Assembly: GCA_018883545.1 (NCBI GenBank)
Contig: JAHLEH010000007.1
Span: 62,001 to 126,000, forward strand
Reading direction: 5' to 3'
Origin: Marixanthotalea marina
Lineage (GTDB): Bacteria; Bacteroidota; Bacteroidia; Flavobacteriales; Flavobacteriaceae
Length of the DNA stretch: 64,000 nucleotides
Below the pieces are notes generated by a model. That model was not told the DNA's origin. It worked only from the letters and a program-made list of their open reading frames with translations, and searched no databases. Numbering within the stretch: position 1 is the stretch's first letter; the number at the start of each line of letters is the position of its first letter. Position numbers and translations under genes: made by a program. Below are positions 34,761 to 44,213 of this stretch, piece by piece.

Positions 34761-36614
34761 ATGGCAGACATTATACAGCTTTTACCAGATCATGTGGCTA
34801 ACCAAATTGCTGCTGGAGAGGTTGTACAGCGCCCAGCTTCGGTAGTTAAAGAATTGTTGGAAAATGCCATAGATGCGGAAGCTACCACCATAAAACTTAT
34901 TGTAAAAGATGCAGGTAAAACACTCATTCAGGTTATCGATAATGGTAAAGGTATGAGTGCTACCGATGCACGTTTAAGTTTTGAAAGGCATGCTACCTCT
35001 AAAATTCGTTCTGCAGACGATTTGTTTCAGCTGCATACCAAAGGCTTTCGCGGAGAGGCCTTGGCAAGTATTGCAGCCATTGCCCATGTGGAACTAAAAA
35101 CCAAACAAGAAGCAGACGATGTGGGTAATGCCATTCTAATTGAGGGCAGTAATGTGGTTTCACAAGATGTGGTGGTAACACCAAAAGGTACTTCTATTGC
35201 TGTGAAGAACTTATTTTTTAATATTCCTGCAAGACGTAATTTTTTAAAATCGAATGCTGTAGAACTTAGGCATATTATAGACGAGTTTCATCGGGTGGCC
35301 TTGGCACACCCCAGTATTTCGTTTTCAATGTTCAATAATGGAAGTGAAACGTTTAACTTGCCAGCAAGCAATTACAGACAGCGCATCGTAAATATTTTTG
35401 GAAGCAAGACCAATGAAAAATTGGTACCTGTTGAAGAAACCACCGAGGTTTTAAAAATATCCGGTTTTGCATGTAAGCCAGAGTTTGCCAAGAAAACACG
35501 TGGGGAACAGTATTTTTTTGTGAACGACCGCTTTATAAAAAGTGGTTATTTAAACCACGCGGTAGCTTCGGCATTTGAAGGCTTGCTAAAAAGTGGCATG
35601 CATCCCAGTTATTTCTTATATCTGCAGGTAGATCCCAAGACCATCGATATTAATATACATCCTACAAAAACCGAAATCAAGTTTGACGACGAACACACGC
35701 TTTATGCTTTGTTGCGTTCGGCCGTTAAGCATAGTCTAGGGCAATTTAATATTGCACCCGTGCTCGATTTTGAACGTGATCCTAATTTGGATACGCCGTA
35801 CAACTACACCAAAAAAGAAATGGCAACCCCACCAGCTATAGAGGTAGATAGAAATTTTAATCCTTTTAAGGAACATAAAGCTTCAGGAAGACAAACAACC
35901 GCTTTTAAAAGTCAAACACCAAATAATTGGGACAGTTTATACGTTGGTTTAGAGTCTAAAGAAAATGAACTTAAGCACGATTTTAGTGAAGTTCATTTTG
36001 AAAGTGAGGAGATAACACCTTCCATTTTTCAGGATGATACTCAAGTAGAGCAGGTTAATACTACATTTCAGTTTCAAAATAAATACATTGTAAGTACCAT
36101 TAAATCGGGAATGGTGGTAATAGATCAATATAGGGCGCACCAACGTATTTTATATGAGGATTTCTTGAAAAGCATGACCATAAAAGAGGGTGTAAGCCAA
36201 CAGTTGTTGTTTCCTTTGGAACTTAACTTTACAACAAAAGAAGTTGAAATTATAGAGCAATTGAAAGACGATTTACAGCATGCAGGCTTTATGTTTGCCA
36301 ATATTTCAGAAGAATCCATCGCAATAAATGGTCTGCCCGTAAATGTTCCTGAAGCAGATGTTTCGAATATATTGGATTATTTGATAAGTGATATTGAGAA
36401 TGAAGTGCCAGAAAGCAACTTTAGCACGACCGATTTGTTGGCGAAATCCATGGCCAAAAGTTTGGCTATAAAAAGGGGTAGAACGCTTCAAAAAGATGAA
36501 CAAGACTATATTGTAAACAGTTTGTTTGCCTGTAAAGAACCCAGTGTGTCTCCAAACAATAAAGCAACGTTTATAACAATGGACGTTGACGAATTGGATA
36601 AAAAATTTATATAG
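34761..36614 (+). CDS. mutL: DNA mismatch repair protein MutL
   Basis: A 617-residue mismatch-repair ATPase. The GHKL motifs are complete: VVKELLENAIDAEATTI, DNGKGM, and KGFRGEALASIAAIAHV. The transducer domain is followed by a variable linker (about 335-420) and a C-terminal dimerisation domain beginning about residue 435 (FQFQNKYIVSTIKSGMVVID, QYRAHQRILYE). A DQHAxxER endonuclease motif is replaced by DQYRAHQRILYE, and no obvious metal-site Cys cluster is seen, so nuclease activity is uncertain. It sits in a plus-strand operon with two rhomboid genes. Confidence 0.94.
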   Translation: MADIIQLLPDHVANQIAAGEVVQRPASVVKELLENAIDAEATTIKLIVKDAGKTLIQVIDNGKGMSATDARLSFERHATSKIRSADDLFQLHTKGFRGEALASIAAIAHVELKTKQEADDVGNAILIEGSNVVSQDVVVTPKGTSIAVKNLFFNIPARRNFLKSNAVELRHIIDEFHRVALAHPSISFSMFNNGSETFNLPASNYRQRIVNIFGSKTNEKLVPVEETTEVLKISGFACKPEFAKKTRGEQYFFVNDRFIKSGYLNHAVASAFEGLLKSGMHPSYFLYLQVDPKTIDINIHPTKTEIKFDDEHTLYALLRSAVKHSLGQFNIAPVLDFERDPNLDTPYNYTKKEMATPPAIEVDRNFNPFKEHKASGRQTTAFKSQTPNNWDSLYVGLESKENELKHDFSEVHFESEEITPSIFQDDTQVEQVNTTFQFQNKYIVSTIKSGMVVIDQYRAHQRILYEDFLKSMTIKEGVSQQLLFPLELNFTTKEVEIIEQLKDDLQHAGFMFANISEESIAINGLPVNVPEADVSNILDYLISDIENEVPESNFSTTDLLAKSMAKSLAIKRGRTLQKDEQDYIVNSLFACKEPSVSPNNKATFITMDVDELDKKFI

Positions 36615-36617
36615 ATT

Positions 36618-37367
36618 ATGATGCGAATTTCAGAAACCGTTAAGCATTTAATAATCATTAACGTGATTATGTTTATTGGTACCTTAACCATAGGAAACGG
36701 CCTTTTGTTTACAGAATGGTTTGCCATGTATTTTCCGCAAAATGAAGCATTTAAGCCGTGGCAAATTATTACCCATATGTTTATGCATGGTGGCATAGGG
36801 CATATTTTCTTTAATATGTTTGCTTTGTGGATGTTTGGATCTCCTGTTGAATATACCTTGGGTAGCAAACGGTTTTTGTTTATCTATTTTTCGGCAGGAT
36901 TGGGAGCGGTAGCTTTACAAATAGGGTTTTATTATTTTCAATATTTACCGGCTTATAACGATTTGATCAATTCGGGCTTAACAGGTGAACAAATATCCCA
37001 AATGTTATCTACAAATGAGGTTTTAAGAGGAGTAAGTCAAACCCAATTATCAAACTTGCAACATATATTTCCTATTTTTAATGCATCAATGGTAGGGGCA
37101 TCGGGTTGTATTATGGGTATTTTGGCAGCTTTTGGGATGATGAACCCCAATGCCGAACTTATGCTTATTTTCTTGCCCATACCTATAAAAGCAAAGTATT
37201 TTATTCCGGGTATTATTATCTTGGATTTAATTTCAGGTTTAACCGGACAATCATTTTTTAGTCCAAGTAACACGGCTTACATGGCACACGTGGGCGGTGC
37301 ACTTACGGGATTTTTTATTATGTGGTATTGGAAAAAAAATCAGTTCAACAGAAACCGATGGTATTAA
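36618..37367 (+). CDS. rhomboid family intramembrane serine protease (first of two)
   Basis: A 249-residue membrane protease with six helices. The motif HGGIGHIFFNMFALWMFGSP lies in helix 2 region; the catalytic Ser is in MVGASGCIMGILAAFG and the catalytic His in HVGGALTGFFIM. An extra loop of about 50 residues (LPAYNDLINSGLTGEQISQM and on) sits between helices 3 and 4, absent from the second rhomboid. Substrates are unknown. It starts 3 nt after mutL; ATG ATG double start. Confidence 0.9.
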   Translation: MMRISETVKHLIIINVIMFIGTLTIGNGLLFTEWFAMYFPQNEAFKPWQIITHMFMHGGIGHIFFNMFALWMFGSPVEYTLGSKRFLFIYFSAGLGAVALQIGFYYFQYLPAYNDLINSGLTGEQISQMLSTNEVLRGVSQTQLSNLQHIFPIFNASMVGASGCIMGILAAFGMMNPNAELMLIFLPIPIKAKYFIPGIIILDLISGLTGQSFFSPSNTAYMAHVGGALTGFFIMWYWKKNQFNRNRWY

Positions 37368-37370
37368 AAT

Positions 37371-38240
37371 ATGACTTCACTCTCTCAAGACATAAAGGAT
37401 AAACTAACACGGCTTAACGTACTCGAAAAAATCATCGTAGTTAATGTAGCTGTTTATTTTTTCGGATTAATTCTAGGATTAGTACTAGATTATAAAAGTG
37501 GGGTTAGTTTAAGCTGGTTGGAATTGCCAAGCGATTTTGGGGCATTCATTGTAAAACCTTGGTCTATTATAACCTATGCTTTTGCGCATTACGATTTTTT
37601 CCATATTCTCTTTAATATGCTATGGTTGTATATTATTGGGCAATGGTTTTTAAATATGTTCAGTCCTAAGTTGGCACTGAATGTTTACTTTCTAGGTGCT
37701 ATTTGTGGTGGCTTACTGTTTATGGTAGGTTACAATTTGTTTCCCAATACTTTTGGCAAATCGTATTTGGTAGGAGCTTCTGCTTCTGTAAGGGCCTTGC
37801 TTATTTTTTTATGTGCTTATATGCCAAATAGGGAGATACGGTTTTTTACCATTGGACTCAAGTTTTGGTATTTTGGGGTGGCTATTGTTGTATTTGATGT
37901 TATTGGCATTTTTGGTCCGAATGCAGGTGGAAATTTAGCACATTTAGGAGGTGCATTGTTAGGCTATTTTTATGCCAAGCAACTTTTTAAAGGAAACGAT
38001 ATAGGTAAAGGATTTGAGAAATTTATGGATGCCTTTGTTGATTTCTTTAAATTCTCGAAAAAATCGCCATTAAAAACAGTGCACAAGAATAAAAATAAAA
38101 TGGGCGGCTATACTAAAGCCGATTTCGATGAGTTTAATAACCAAAAAAAGATTGATATCATTTTAGACAAAATCAGTAAAAGTGGTTACGATAGTTTAAC
38201 TGCAGAAGAGAAGGAATTTTTATTTAGATCGGGAAAGTAG
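37371..38240 (+). CDS. rhomboid family intramembrane serine protease with DUF6576-like tail (second of two)
   Basis: A 289-residue rhomboid: YDFFHILFNMLWLYIIGQWF in the helix-2 region, catalytic Ser in LVGASASVRALLIFL and catalytic His in AHLGGALLGYFYA. After the membrane core (about residue 205) comes a soluble tail ending in FNNQKKIDIILDKISKSGYD and SLTAEEKEFLFRSGK, a helical motif I know as DUF6576, common at the C-terminus of Bacteroidota rhomboids. It follows the first rhomboid by 3 nt. Confidence 0.9.
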   Translation: MTSLSQDIKDKLTRLNVLEKIIVVNVAVYFFGLILGLVLDYKSGVSLSWLELPSDFGAFIVKPWSIITYAFAHYDFFHILFNMLWLYIIGQWFLNMFSPKLALNVYFLGAICGGLLFMVGYNLFPNTFGKSYLVGASASVRALLIFLCAYMPNREIRFFTIGLKFWYFGVAIVVFDVIGIFGPNAGGNLAHLGGALLGYFYAKQLFKGNDIGKGFEKFMDAFVDFFKFSKKSPLKTVHKNKNKMGGYTKADFDEFNNQKKIDIILDKISKSGYDSLTAEEKEFLFRSGK

Positions 38241-38246
38241 GTTTGT

Positions 38247-39272
38247 ATGAAGCTTAAACTTGTAGATAAGGTTATTTACATACTCAATGTTGTAGCGGCG
38301 TTGCTATTATTGTTATCCTATCTTTTGCCGTACTTGCCTCCAAAGGCATTTTCTGTGCTGTCCGTAATTAGTTTGGGTGTTGTTTTTCTGCTTCTCATTA
38401 ATCTATTGTTTTTTCTGTATTGGTTGTTAAGGCTTAAAAGACAATTTTTCCTATCATTAATAGTATCGATTATTGGTTATTTTATTTACGGTACATTTTA
38501 TGAGTTTTCTACAACTGATGATTCCATTGAGGTTGTAAAAAGCATTAAGGTTATGAACTACAACGTTCGTATGTTTAATTTATACGAATGGATACCACAA
38601 AAAGGGATTGATTCTGAAATATTGGATTTTGTAAAAACAGAATCGCCCGATATATTGAGTGTTCAGGAGTTTCATCCCAATCAAAATATGGATTTTTCTT
38701 TTTTTAAATATAAGTATGAAAAGCTATCTGGAAAGAAAACCAAATCTGGACAAGTAATTTTCTCGAAATTCCCTATTATCAATTCAGGTTCAGTAGAATT
38801 TGAAAACACCTCTAATAATGCCATTTTTGCAGATATAGTAAAGAATAAGGATACCATAAGGGTATATAATATTCACTTGGAATCGATGCATATAAATACG
38901 AATGTAGATAGCTTGAAAAAGGAAAAATCTGAACGGCTTTTTAAGCGTATTGGCAAAACCTTCGAAATGCAACAATCGCAAACCGAACAGTTTTTAAAAC
39001 ATAAAGAAGCGTGTGAATATAAAATGATTGTTTGTGGCGATTTTAACAACACGTCTTTTTCCTATGTGTATAGAAAAATAAAGGGCGATGATTTAATCGA
39101 TACGTTTAAGGAAGCAGGTAATGGCTTCGGACGTACATACGATTTCAAGTTCTTTCCTATACGTATTGATTATATATTAACAGACGAAACTTTTGCGGTA
39201 AATGATTTTAAGGTTTACAAAGAGCGTTACTCGGATCATTACCCCATTATGGCTACAGTAAGTTTGGAATAG
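38247..39272 (+). CDS. membrane-anchored endonuclease/exonuclease/phosphatase family protein
   Basis: A 341-residue protein with three N-terminal helices (about 8-28, 34-60 and 66-85) followed by a metal-dependent EEP domain (about 98-340). Motifs: KVMNYNVRMFN, LSVQEFHPNQ with the metal Glu, IHLESM, VCGDFNNTSFSYVYR and the C-terminal SDHYPIMATV with the catalytic His. It may cut nucleic acids or phosphoester lipids outside or at the membrane; the substrate is unknown. Last gene of the mutL-rhomboid operon. Confidence 0.9.
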   Translation: MKLKLVDKVIYILNVVAALLLLLSYLLPYLPPKAFSVLSVISLGVVFLLLINLLFFLYWLLRLKRQFFLSLIVSIIGYFIYGTFYEFSTTDDSIEVVKSIKVMNYNVRMFNLYEWIPQKGIDSEILDFVKTESPDILSVQEFHPNQNMDFSFFKYKYEKLSGKKTKSGQVIFSKFPIINSGSVEFENTSNNAIFADIVKNKDTIRVYNIHLESMHINTNVDSLKKEKSERLFKRIGKTFEMQQSQTEQFLKHKEACEYKMIVCGDFNNTSFSYVYRKIKGDDLIDTFKEAGNGFGRTYDFKFFPIRIDYILTDETFAVNDFKVYKERYSDHYPIMATVSLE

Positions 39273-39274
39273 TT

Positions 39275-39301
39275 TGCAGTTTACAGTGGTAGTTTACAGT
39301 G
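39275..39301. repeat. short direct repeat (GTTTACAGTGG)
   Basis: Two near-identical units cagtttacagtgg and tagtttacagtggg in tandem in the 68-nt gap between convergent genes. It is too short to assign to a known element; a slipped-replication repeat is likely. Confidence 0.55.
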
Positions 39302-39340
39302 GGTTTTTAAGTTTATTTTTATGAATTTGGAGGCTGTTTT

Positions 39341-39649
39341 TTACATTAAAGCACAATCCACCAAATCAGCTAAAATGTGGATTACCAATCCCAATGCCAC
39401 CAATCTTGATTTCTTCGGAATCAACAAAAACAAGTAAAAAGTTATGGCAAAGGAGGAGTGTAAGGGGTGGAAACCAATACTACACCTGTTAGGGTCGAAA
39501 ATGGGAGTTGCCAACAAGTGGTCTAAATCAATCAGCATGCCCGCCAACATAATTAAAAAAGCCTGTTGCCATTTGTTTTTATAGAAAACCAAAGCCACAA
39601 AAAGAGGTGCTAGCAAATGAATACCATAATGAGCTATAGGCTGTAGCAT
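39341..39649 (-). CDS. DUF6122 family membrane protein
   Basis: A 102-residue membrane protein with about four hydrophobic segments. The pattern HYGIHLLAPLFVALVFYKN, AGMLIDLDHLLATPIFDPNR, CSIGFHPLHS and the ending HILADLVDCALM, with paired His and Asp in membrane segments, is the DUF6122 signature, resembling metal-dependent hydrolases of the YdjM type. The function is unknown. It starts directly after the wbqC stop with no gap and closes the operon that begins with parA. Confidence 0.82.
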   Translation of the reverse strand: MLQPIAHYGIHLLAPLFVALVFYKNKWQQAFLIMLAGMLIDLDHLLATPIFDPNRCSIGFHPLHSSFAITFYLFLLIPKKSRLVALGLVIHILADLVDCALM

Positions 39650-40270
39650 TTATAGAAGCTTTAAGGATTGTGACTCTAAATAATTTAAAGTGTTGGGGCC
39701 TTCGTTAAACAGTAAATCCAAAATACTTAAGTTATTAATAAAACCGTGTTTTTGTTGGAACACCTGTGTATAGTTTTCAAAAGGTTTTAAAACTTCTTTT
39801 TTGGCGTTAACCAAAAACCTATAATCTTTAATTTCAACTTCTTTTTGATACATTTTGGTTTCTGAAACCGTTAAATCCAATTGCAAACAGTCGCAAATAG
39901 TTTCAAAACATTTTAAGTTGAAGTCTAAAAGGAACGTTTGTTTTGAATGGAACAAGGGGTGTAATTCATCTTCATAGTATTCAAAAAAAGGCGAGGTTCT
40001 ATACGCCGAAAGCAACGATTTCCAATGTTGACTTTGCCAAGCTTCTTCATTGAATATTTTAACGTCTTTGTATTTCTGACGGTTCTTTTGGGTATGTATT
40101 ACGGGAATGTTTAAAGTCAATGTTCCGTTAGCGCCGTAAATATAAGTACGGTTTCGGTAGGTTTGCTTCACAAAATTATCCTCAACTTCAAATACCATTT
40201 TTTCGGCATGGGCCGTTGCCACAAAGTGGGCGATGTTAGGGAAGTATGTTGGATGTAATAAGATGTTCAT
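39650..40270 (-). CDS. WbqC family protein
   Basis: A protein of about 206 residues from MNILLHPTYFPNIAHFVATA; it shows the WbqC-like sequence NRTYIYGANGTLTLNIPV, SLLSAYRTSPFFEYYEDELH and YTQVFQQKHGFINNLSILDL. WbqC proteins are linked to polysaccharide or glycan synthesis; the biochemistry is not settled. A longer frame to 40330 begins inside a palindromic repeat (its extra residues, MSFLLLQEIEDLTKSMTFKQ, are repeat-derived), so I use 40270. It lies between lepB and the DUF6122 gene. Confidence 0.88.
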   Translation of the reverse strand: MNILLHPTYFPNIAHFVATAHAEKMVFEVEDNFVKQTYRNRTYIYGANGTLTLNIPVIHTQKNRQKYKDVKIFNEEAWQSQHWKSLLSAYRTSPFFEYYEDELHPLFHSKQTFLLDFNLKCFETICDCLQLDLTVSETKMYQKEVEIKDYRFLVNAKKEVLKPFENYTQVFQQKHGFINNLSILDLLFNEGPNTLNYLESQSLKLL

Positions 40271-40304
40271 TTGCTTGAATGTCATTGACTTTGTCAAATC
40301 TTCA

Positions 40305-40328
40305 ATTTCCTGCAAAAGCAGGAATGAC
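40305..40328. repeat. REP-like palindrome in the wbqC leader
   Basis: atttcctgcaaaagcaggaa then tgac: a copy of the 25-bp palindrome also found at 5854-5931 and inside mutA. It is in the 80-nt leader between lepB and wbqC and would form an RNA hairpin 35 nt before the wbqC start. Confidence 0.75.
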
Positions 40329-40350
40329 AAAGAAATAAAACTGCTACAAA

Positions 40351-41922
40351 TTAACTGTTTTTTCTCCTAACTCGCCACTTATTGAATCCGATCCCAGCTA
40401 ATAACACCACTAAAAACGGAATGAGGTAAGAAGTTGGTTTACCACTTCCATTTACAGTTGTAAAGAAGCGTTCCCAACGTGGTTTAAGACCGTCTAAGCT
40501 CATCCAAATAAATACAGGTTTACCAACTACATGGTCAAATGGTACAAAGCCCCAAGCCCTTGCATCTAATGAGTTGTGGCGATTGTCTCCCATCATCCAA
40601 TAATAGTTTTGTTTAAAGGTATAGTTGGTAGCCAATTCATCGTTGATATAAATTTGATTGCCTTTTACTTGCAAGGTGTTGCCCTCATATTCTGTAATAA
40701 CACGTTTGTAGAGCGGCAATACTTCAAGGTTAATATCAATGGTTTTTCCAGCTTCTGGAATGTACAGCGGACCAAAAAAATCATTGTTCCAATTGTATTC
40801 TGGGTCATGTGGAAAAATGCTAGGATCTCGAACACCTTTTTCCTGAATGTTGGGTGTTATACTAACAACGTTCGGGTTATTCTTGAATTTTTCTAAGGCT
40901 TCATCTGAAACTGCTGAGAAATAATACATTCTTTGCGAAGAGATGTATTGAATTCTATCTGTTATGTCGTAACGTTCCTTTAAAAAAGCCGGATTGAATT
41001 GATTGCTTTTTGGTTCAACAAAATAGCTGAATTGCAAATGGGCTCTGTCGGGTAACACATTCTTTTCACCATTAATATAAACATAGCCTTCCTTAATTTC
41101 TAAAGTATCGCCGGGAACACCCACACAACGTTTTACAAGATTGGTTTTTTTGTCAATGGGTTTGTAATAGTTTCTATCCGGATGAAAATCGTTCATGTTC
41201 AATAGCGTATCGGCCGGCTGATTAAAAACCACTATATCGTTTCTCTTTATTTTCTGAAAACCAGGCAAACGTAAGTAAGGCAATTGCAGTTTGTTTTTCC
41301 ACGAATCACTGCCTTTATGGTCATCGAACAAATATGATTTTGCTCCCAGTTTCGGAATGGTATCGTGTACCATAGGCGCGGCTACAGTGGTCATGGGCAC
41401 ACGGGCACCATAATGGAATTTGCTAACAAATAAGAAGTCGCCAATTAGCAACGATTTTTCCAAAGAAGATGATGGAATGGTAAATGGTTGAATGAAATAG
41501 GTGTGCACAATAGTTGCAGCTACAATAGCAAACAGAATAGAACTTGTCCACTCTCCCGAGCTTGATTTTGGGTGTGTGCTTCTATCTTTAATATGTTTTA
41601 CATCAGTAAAATAGTTTAGATAATAATTGTAAAAACCAAGCGTAATAACCGCCAAAAAGGTGTCTAAATATTGGTTTTTACCAAAACTTCTGGCTGTTTC
41701 TACCCAAACCACAATAAACATAATAAGGTTTACTATGGGCAAAAACATTAAAATAACCCACCACCATGGCCTGTTTATTATTTTCATTAAAATAACCCCA
41801 TTGTACACAGGTATAAAGGCTTCCCAAGCTTGTCTACCTGCTTTTTGGTACAATTTCCAAGTACCAAGGCCATGGATTAACTGGATAATCAAAATAAAAA
41901 GTAGCCATTGTGTTAGCGTCAT
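40351..41922 (-). CDS. lepB: signal peptidase I (with N-terminal DUF5684-type membrane region)
   Basis: A 523-residue form of the leader peptidase that removes signal peptides. The first 110 residues are hydrophobic (about four helices; ARSFGKNQYLDTFLAVITLG), matching DUF5684. The protease part begins with a further helix (about 127-145) and the catalytic Ser153 in FTIPSSSLEKSLLIGDFLF; the catalytic Lys is in LVKRCVGVPGDTLEI. The last motif GDNRHNSLDARAWGFVP is intact. It is much longer than E. coli LepB because of an insert of about 130 residues, a Bacteroidota trait. It lies in the par operon between dapB and wbqC. Confidence 0.94.
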   Translation of the reverse strand: MTLTQWLLFILIIQLIHGLGTWKLYQKAGRQAWEAFIPVYNGVILMKIINRPWWWVILMFLPIVNLIMFIVVWVETARSFGKNQYLDTFLAVITLGFYNYYLNYFTDVKHIKDRSTHPKSSSGEWTSSILFAIVAATIVHTYFIQPFTIPSSSLEKSLLIGDFLFVSKFHYGARVPMTTVAAPMVHDTIPKLGAKSYLFDDHKGSDSWKNKLQLPYLRLPGFQKIKRNDIVVFNQPADTLLNMNDFHPDRNYYKPIDKKTNLVKRCVGVPGDTLEIKEGYVYINGEKNVLPDRAHLQFSYFVEPKSNQFNPAFLKERYDITDRIQYISSQRMYYFSAVSDEALEKFKNNPNVVSITPNIQEKGVRDPSIFPHDPEYNWNNDFFGPLYIPEAGKTIDINLEVLPLYKRVITEYEGNTLQVKGNQIYINDELATNYTFKQNYYWMMGDNRHNSLDARAWGFVPFDHVVGKPVFIWMSLDGLKPRWERFFTTVNGSGKPTSYLIPFLVVLLAGIGFNKWRVRRKNS

Positions 41923-41988
41923 AATTGTAAATTTTAATTTCTAGGGTTAGTACTTATTGCACGGTTACTGTTACAGTTTTTAGTGAGG

Positions 41989-42693
41989 TTAACCAATATT
42001 TAACACATCGTTCATGGTAAATATACCTTTTTTTCCAACAATCCATTCGGCAGCAATGACGGCACCAAGAGCAAACCCTTGTCTGTTATGTGCTGTATGT
42101 TTAATTTCAATGGTGTCAACTTCACTTTCATAGGTAACTGTGTGGGTTCCTGGTACATCTTCAATACGTTTGGCAACAATGGGGATGGTTTTTTCATTAG
42201 CTTTATCCAATTCCCATTTATCGTAACCACCATGTTCACCAATGATGTCGTTAGCTAAAGAAATGGCTGTTCCACTAGGTGCATCCAACTTTTTTGTATG
42301 GTGAATTTCTTCCATGGAAATATTGTACTGGTTTAGGTTGCTCATCATTTTTGCCAAAACTTTATTAAGTTCAAAAAAGATGTTTACGCCTAAACTGAAA
42401 TTGGAAGCGTAAATAAAAGCACCGTTTTTTTCTTTGCAAAGCGCCACGGCTTTATCATAATTGTCTAACCAGCCTGTTGTGCCTGAAATAACTGGAACGC
42501 CATTATTTAAACATTTGGAGATATTGTTGAAAGCAACATCAGGGATGCTAAAATCGATGGCTACATCGGCTTTGGTAATATCGTAATCGGTATCGTCCTT
42601 GTCTATTTTCAATACAATTTGGTGCCCTCTTTTTATAGCGATTTGCTCAATGGTCTGTCCCATTCTTCCGTATCCTAGTAAAGCAATATTCAT
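41989..42693 (-). CDS. dapB: 4-hydroxy-tetrahydrodipicolinate reductase
   Basis: A 234-residue NAD(P)H enzyme of lysine and diaminopimelate synthesis. The nucleotide loop is ALLGYGRMGQTIEQIA; the conserved catalytic segment is EIHHTKKLDAPSGTAISLA with the His-His-x-x-K pair, and the C-terminal HTAHNRQGFALGAV is standard. It supplies the meso-DAP for peptidoglycan. It is 2 nt from the DUF5683 gene and 66 nt before lepB in the same strand. Confidence 0.96.
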   Translation of the reverse strand: MNIALLGYGRMGQTIEQIAIKRGHQIVLKIDKDDTDYDITKADVAIDFSIPDVAFNNISKCLNNGVPVISGTTGWLDNYDKAVALCKEKNGAFIYASNFSLGVNIFFELNKVLAKMMSNLNQYNISMEEIHHTKKLDAPSGTAISLANDIIGEHGGYDKWELDKANEKTIPIVAKRIEDVPGTHTVTYESEVDTIEIKHTAHNRQGFALGAVIAAEWIVGKKGIFTMNDVLNIG

Positions 42694-42695
42694 AA

Positions 42696-43316
42696 TTAAA
42701 AATTAAAATTTAATGTTAAACCGGCATTCCCTTTTCCGTCAAGTTCATTTATGTGGTAATGCGGTACTAAAGTAAGGTTTTCATCTACATTATACTGCAT
42801 TAAATGTGCATCTACGTTGGCGTCAATAATATTTAACGCATACAATCCCACAGTGACTAAAATAGAAAGTTCTTTATTTCTTCTGAAGAATTTTTGTGCA
42901 CGTTCCAGACCATCGGTTGTTACTCTGGGTTCCACTAGTTGATTTCCTTGGGCATCAAAATAAAACTCATCATTTTTAAAACCGGCCAGTCTGCTTTTGT
43001 AAGCATCTCTATATCGATTGTAATTCTTATTGTTTGTAGTGTAGAAATATATTCCGGTTCCTATGGCAGCCCAAACTATTGGTACTTTCCAGTATTTTTT
43101 ATTGTAGGCCTGCCCCAAACCGGGTAACACGGCAGAGTAAAAAGCGGCTTTTGATGGTGTTAGAGGATCTATGGTCTCACCCGCAACCAATAAGGAGTCT
43201 ATTATAACTTCATTGGACAACTCAGTGTTTTCGGTTTCTTTGTCTTGTGCAGTTAACGATAGGCAAAATAAGCATGATAATACACAAGCAATAAGGACTT
43301 TATTTAGCACCTTCAA
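42696..43316 (-). CDS. DUF5683 domain protein, probably exported
   Basis: A 206-residue protein with a signal peptide (about 1-23) and a DUF5683 region: KAAFYSAVLPGLGQAYNKKY, WKVPIVWAAIGTGIYFYTTN, KNYNRYRDAYKSRLAGFKND and ITVGLYALNIIDANVDAHL. DUF5683 is a Bacteroidota family, position-conserved between parB and dapB; function unknown. Its start overlaps the parB end by 17 nt, indicating coupled translation. Confidence 0.87.
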   Translation of the reverse strand: MKVLNKVLIACVLSCLFCLSLTAQDKETENTELSNEVIIDSLLVAGETIDPLTPSKAAFYSAVLPGLGQAYNKKYWKVPIVWAAIGTGIYFYTTNNKNYNRYRDAYKSRLAGFKNDEFYFDAQGNQLVEPRVTTDGLERAQKFFRRNKELSILVTVGLYALNIIDANVDAHLMQYNVDENLTLVPHYHINELDGKGNAGLTLNFNF

Positions 43317-44211
43317 CTAATTTTTTTATACGTTTAAAATCTTCTTCAGAATGAAAAGGGATGGTAATCTTTCCTTTTCCATTTTTTGAAACCTTAACGT
43401 CAATTTTATGTCCAAAGTATTCAGAGAACACAGAAATGCCTTCTTTTACAAAATTAGGGGCTTGCTGATTAGCTTTGTTTTTTGATGGCGTTGTTAGTTC
43501 TTTTGATGTATTATAGTTTCGAACAAGTGCCTCAGTGTCCCTTACCGAAAGCTGTTTTTCCAGTATTTGTTCGTAGATATCCAGTTGGGCTTTTTGGTCG
43601 TCTATGTTAATAATTGCACGGCCATGTCCCATGGAAATAAACCCATCTCGAATACCTGTTTGTATTATCGGGTCTAATTTTAGCAATCGGAGGTAGTTTG
43701 TAATGGTAGAGCGTTTTTTACCAACGCGTTCGCTCATTTGTTCTTGAGTAAGATTAATTTCATCAATTAGGCGTTGATATGAAAGAGCTATTTCAATGGC
43801 ATCTAAATCTTGACGCTGGATGTTCTCGACCAAAGCCATTTCCAACGACTCTTGGTCATTGGCTATTCTAATATAAGCTGGGATAGTTTCCAGTCCAACT
43901 ATCTTGGAAGCCCTGAAACGGCGTTCCCCAGAAACCAATTGGTATTTGTTAAAACCGAGCTTTCTAACCGTTATAGGTTGTATAATACCCAATTCCCTAA
44001 TGGAAGATGCCAGTTCTAAAAGCGATTCTTCACTAAAATTGGTTCTGGGTTGGAATGGGTTGACCTCAATGGCATCTAATTCCAATTCAATAATATTTCC
44101 TATTACTTTATCGGCATTTTTATCCTGAACAGATTGTATATCGTTGCTGGGGTCTTTTAAGAGCGCCGATAAACCTCTACCTAGAGCCTGTTTCTTTACT
44201 GCCTTAGCCAT
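43300..44211 (-). CDS. parB: ParB/RepB/Spo0J family partition protein
   Basis: A 303-residue chromosome-partition protein that binds parS and is a CTPase in known relatives. The N-terminal ParB domain has IEVNPFQPRTNFSEESLLEL, IIQPITVRKLG and LVSGERRFRASKIVG; the GERRFRA segment is the CTP/phosphate-binding box. The helix-turn-helix is EQMSERVGKKRSTITNYLRL. It follows parA by 2 nt. No parS site (GTTCCACGTGGAAC-like) was seen in the window. Confidence 0.95.
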   Translation of the reverse strand: MAKAVKKQALGRGLSALLKDPSNDIQSVQDKNADKVIGNIIELELDAIEVNPFQPRTNFSEESLLELASSIRELGIIQPITVRKLGFNKYQLVSGERRFRASKIVGLETIPAYIRIANDQESLEMALVENIQRQDLDAIEIALSYQRLIDEINLTQEQMSERVGKKRSTITNYLRLLKLDPIIQTGIRDGFISMGHGRAIINIDDQKAQLDIYEQILEKQLSVRDTEALVRNYNTSKELTTPSKNKANQQAPNFVKEGISVFSEYFGHKIDVKVSKNGKGKITIPFHSEEDFKRIKKLVEGAK

Positions 44212-44213
44212 AA

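Noticed and set aside
40271..40330. Upstream extension of wbqC
   Set aside because: The extra codons come from a palindromic repeat; the family N-terminus starts at MNILLHPTYFP.
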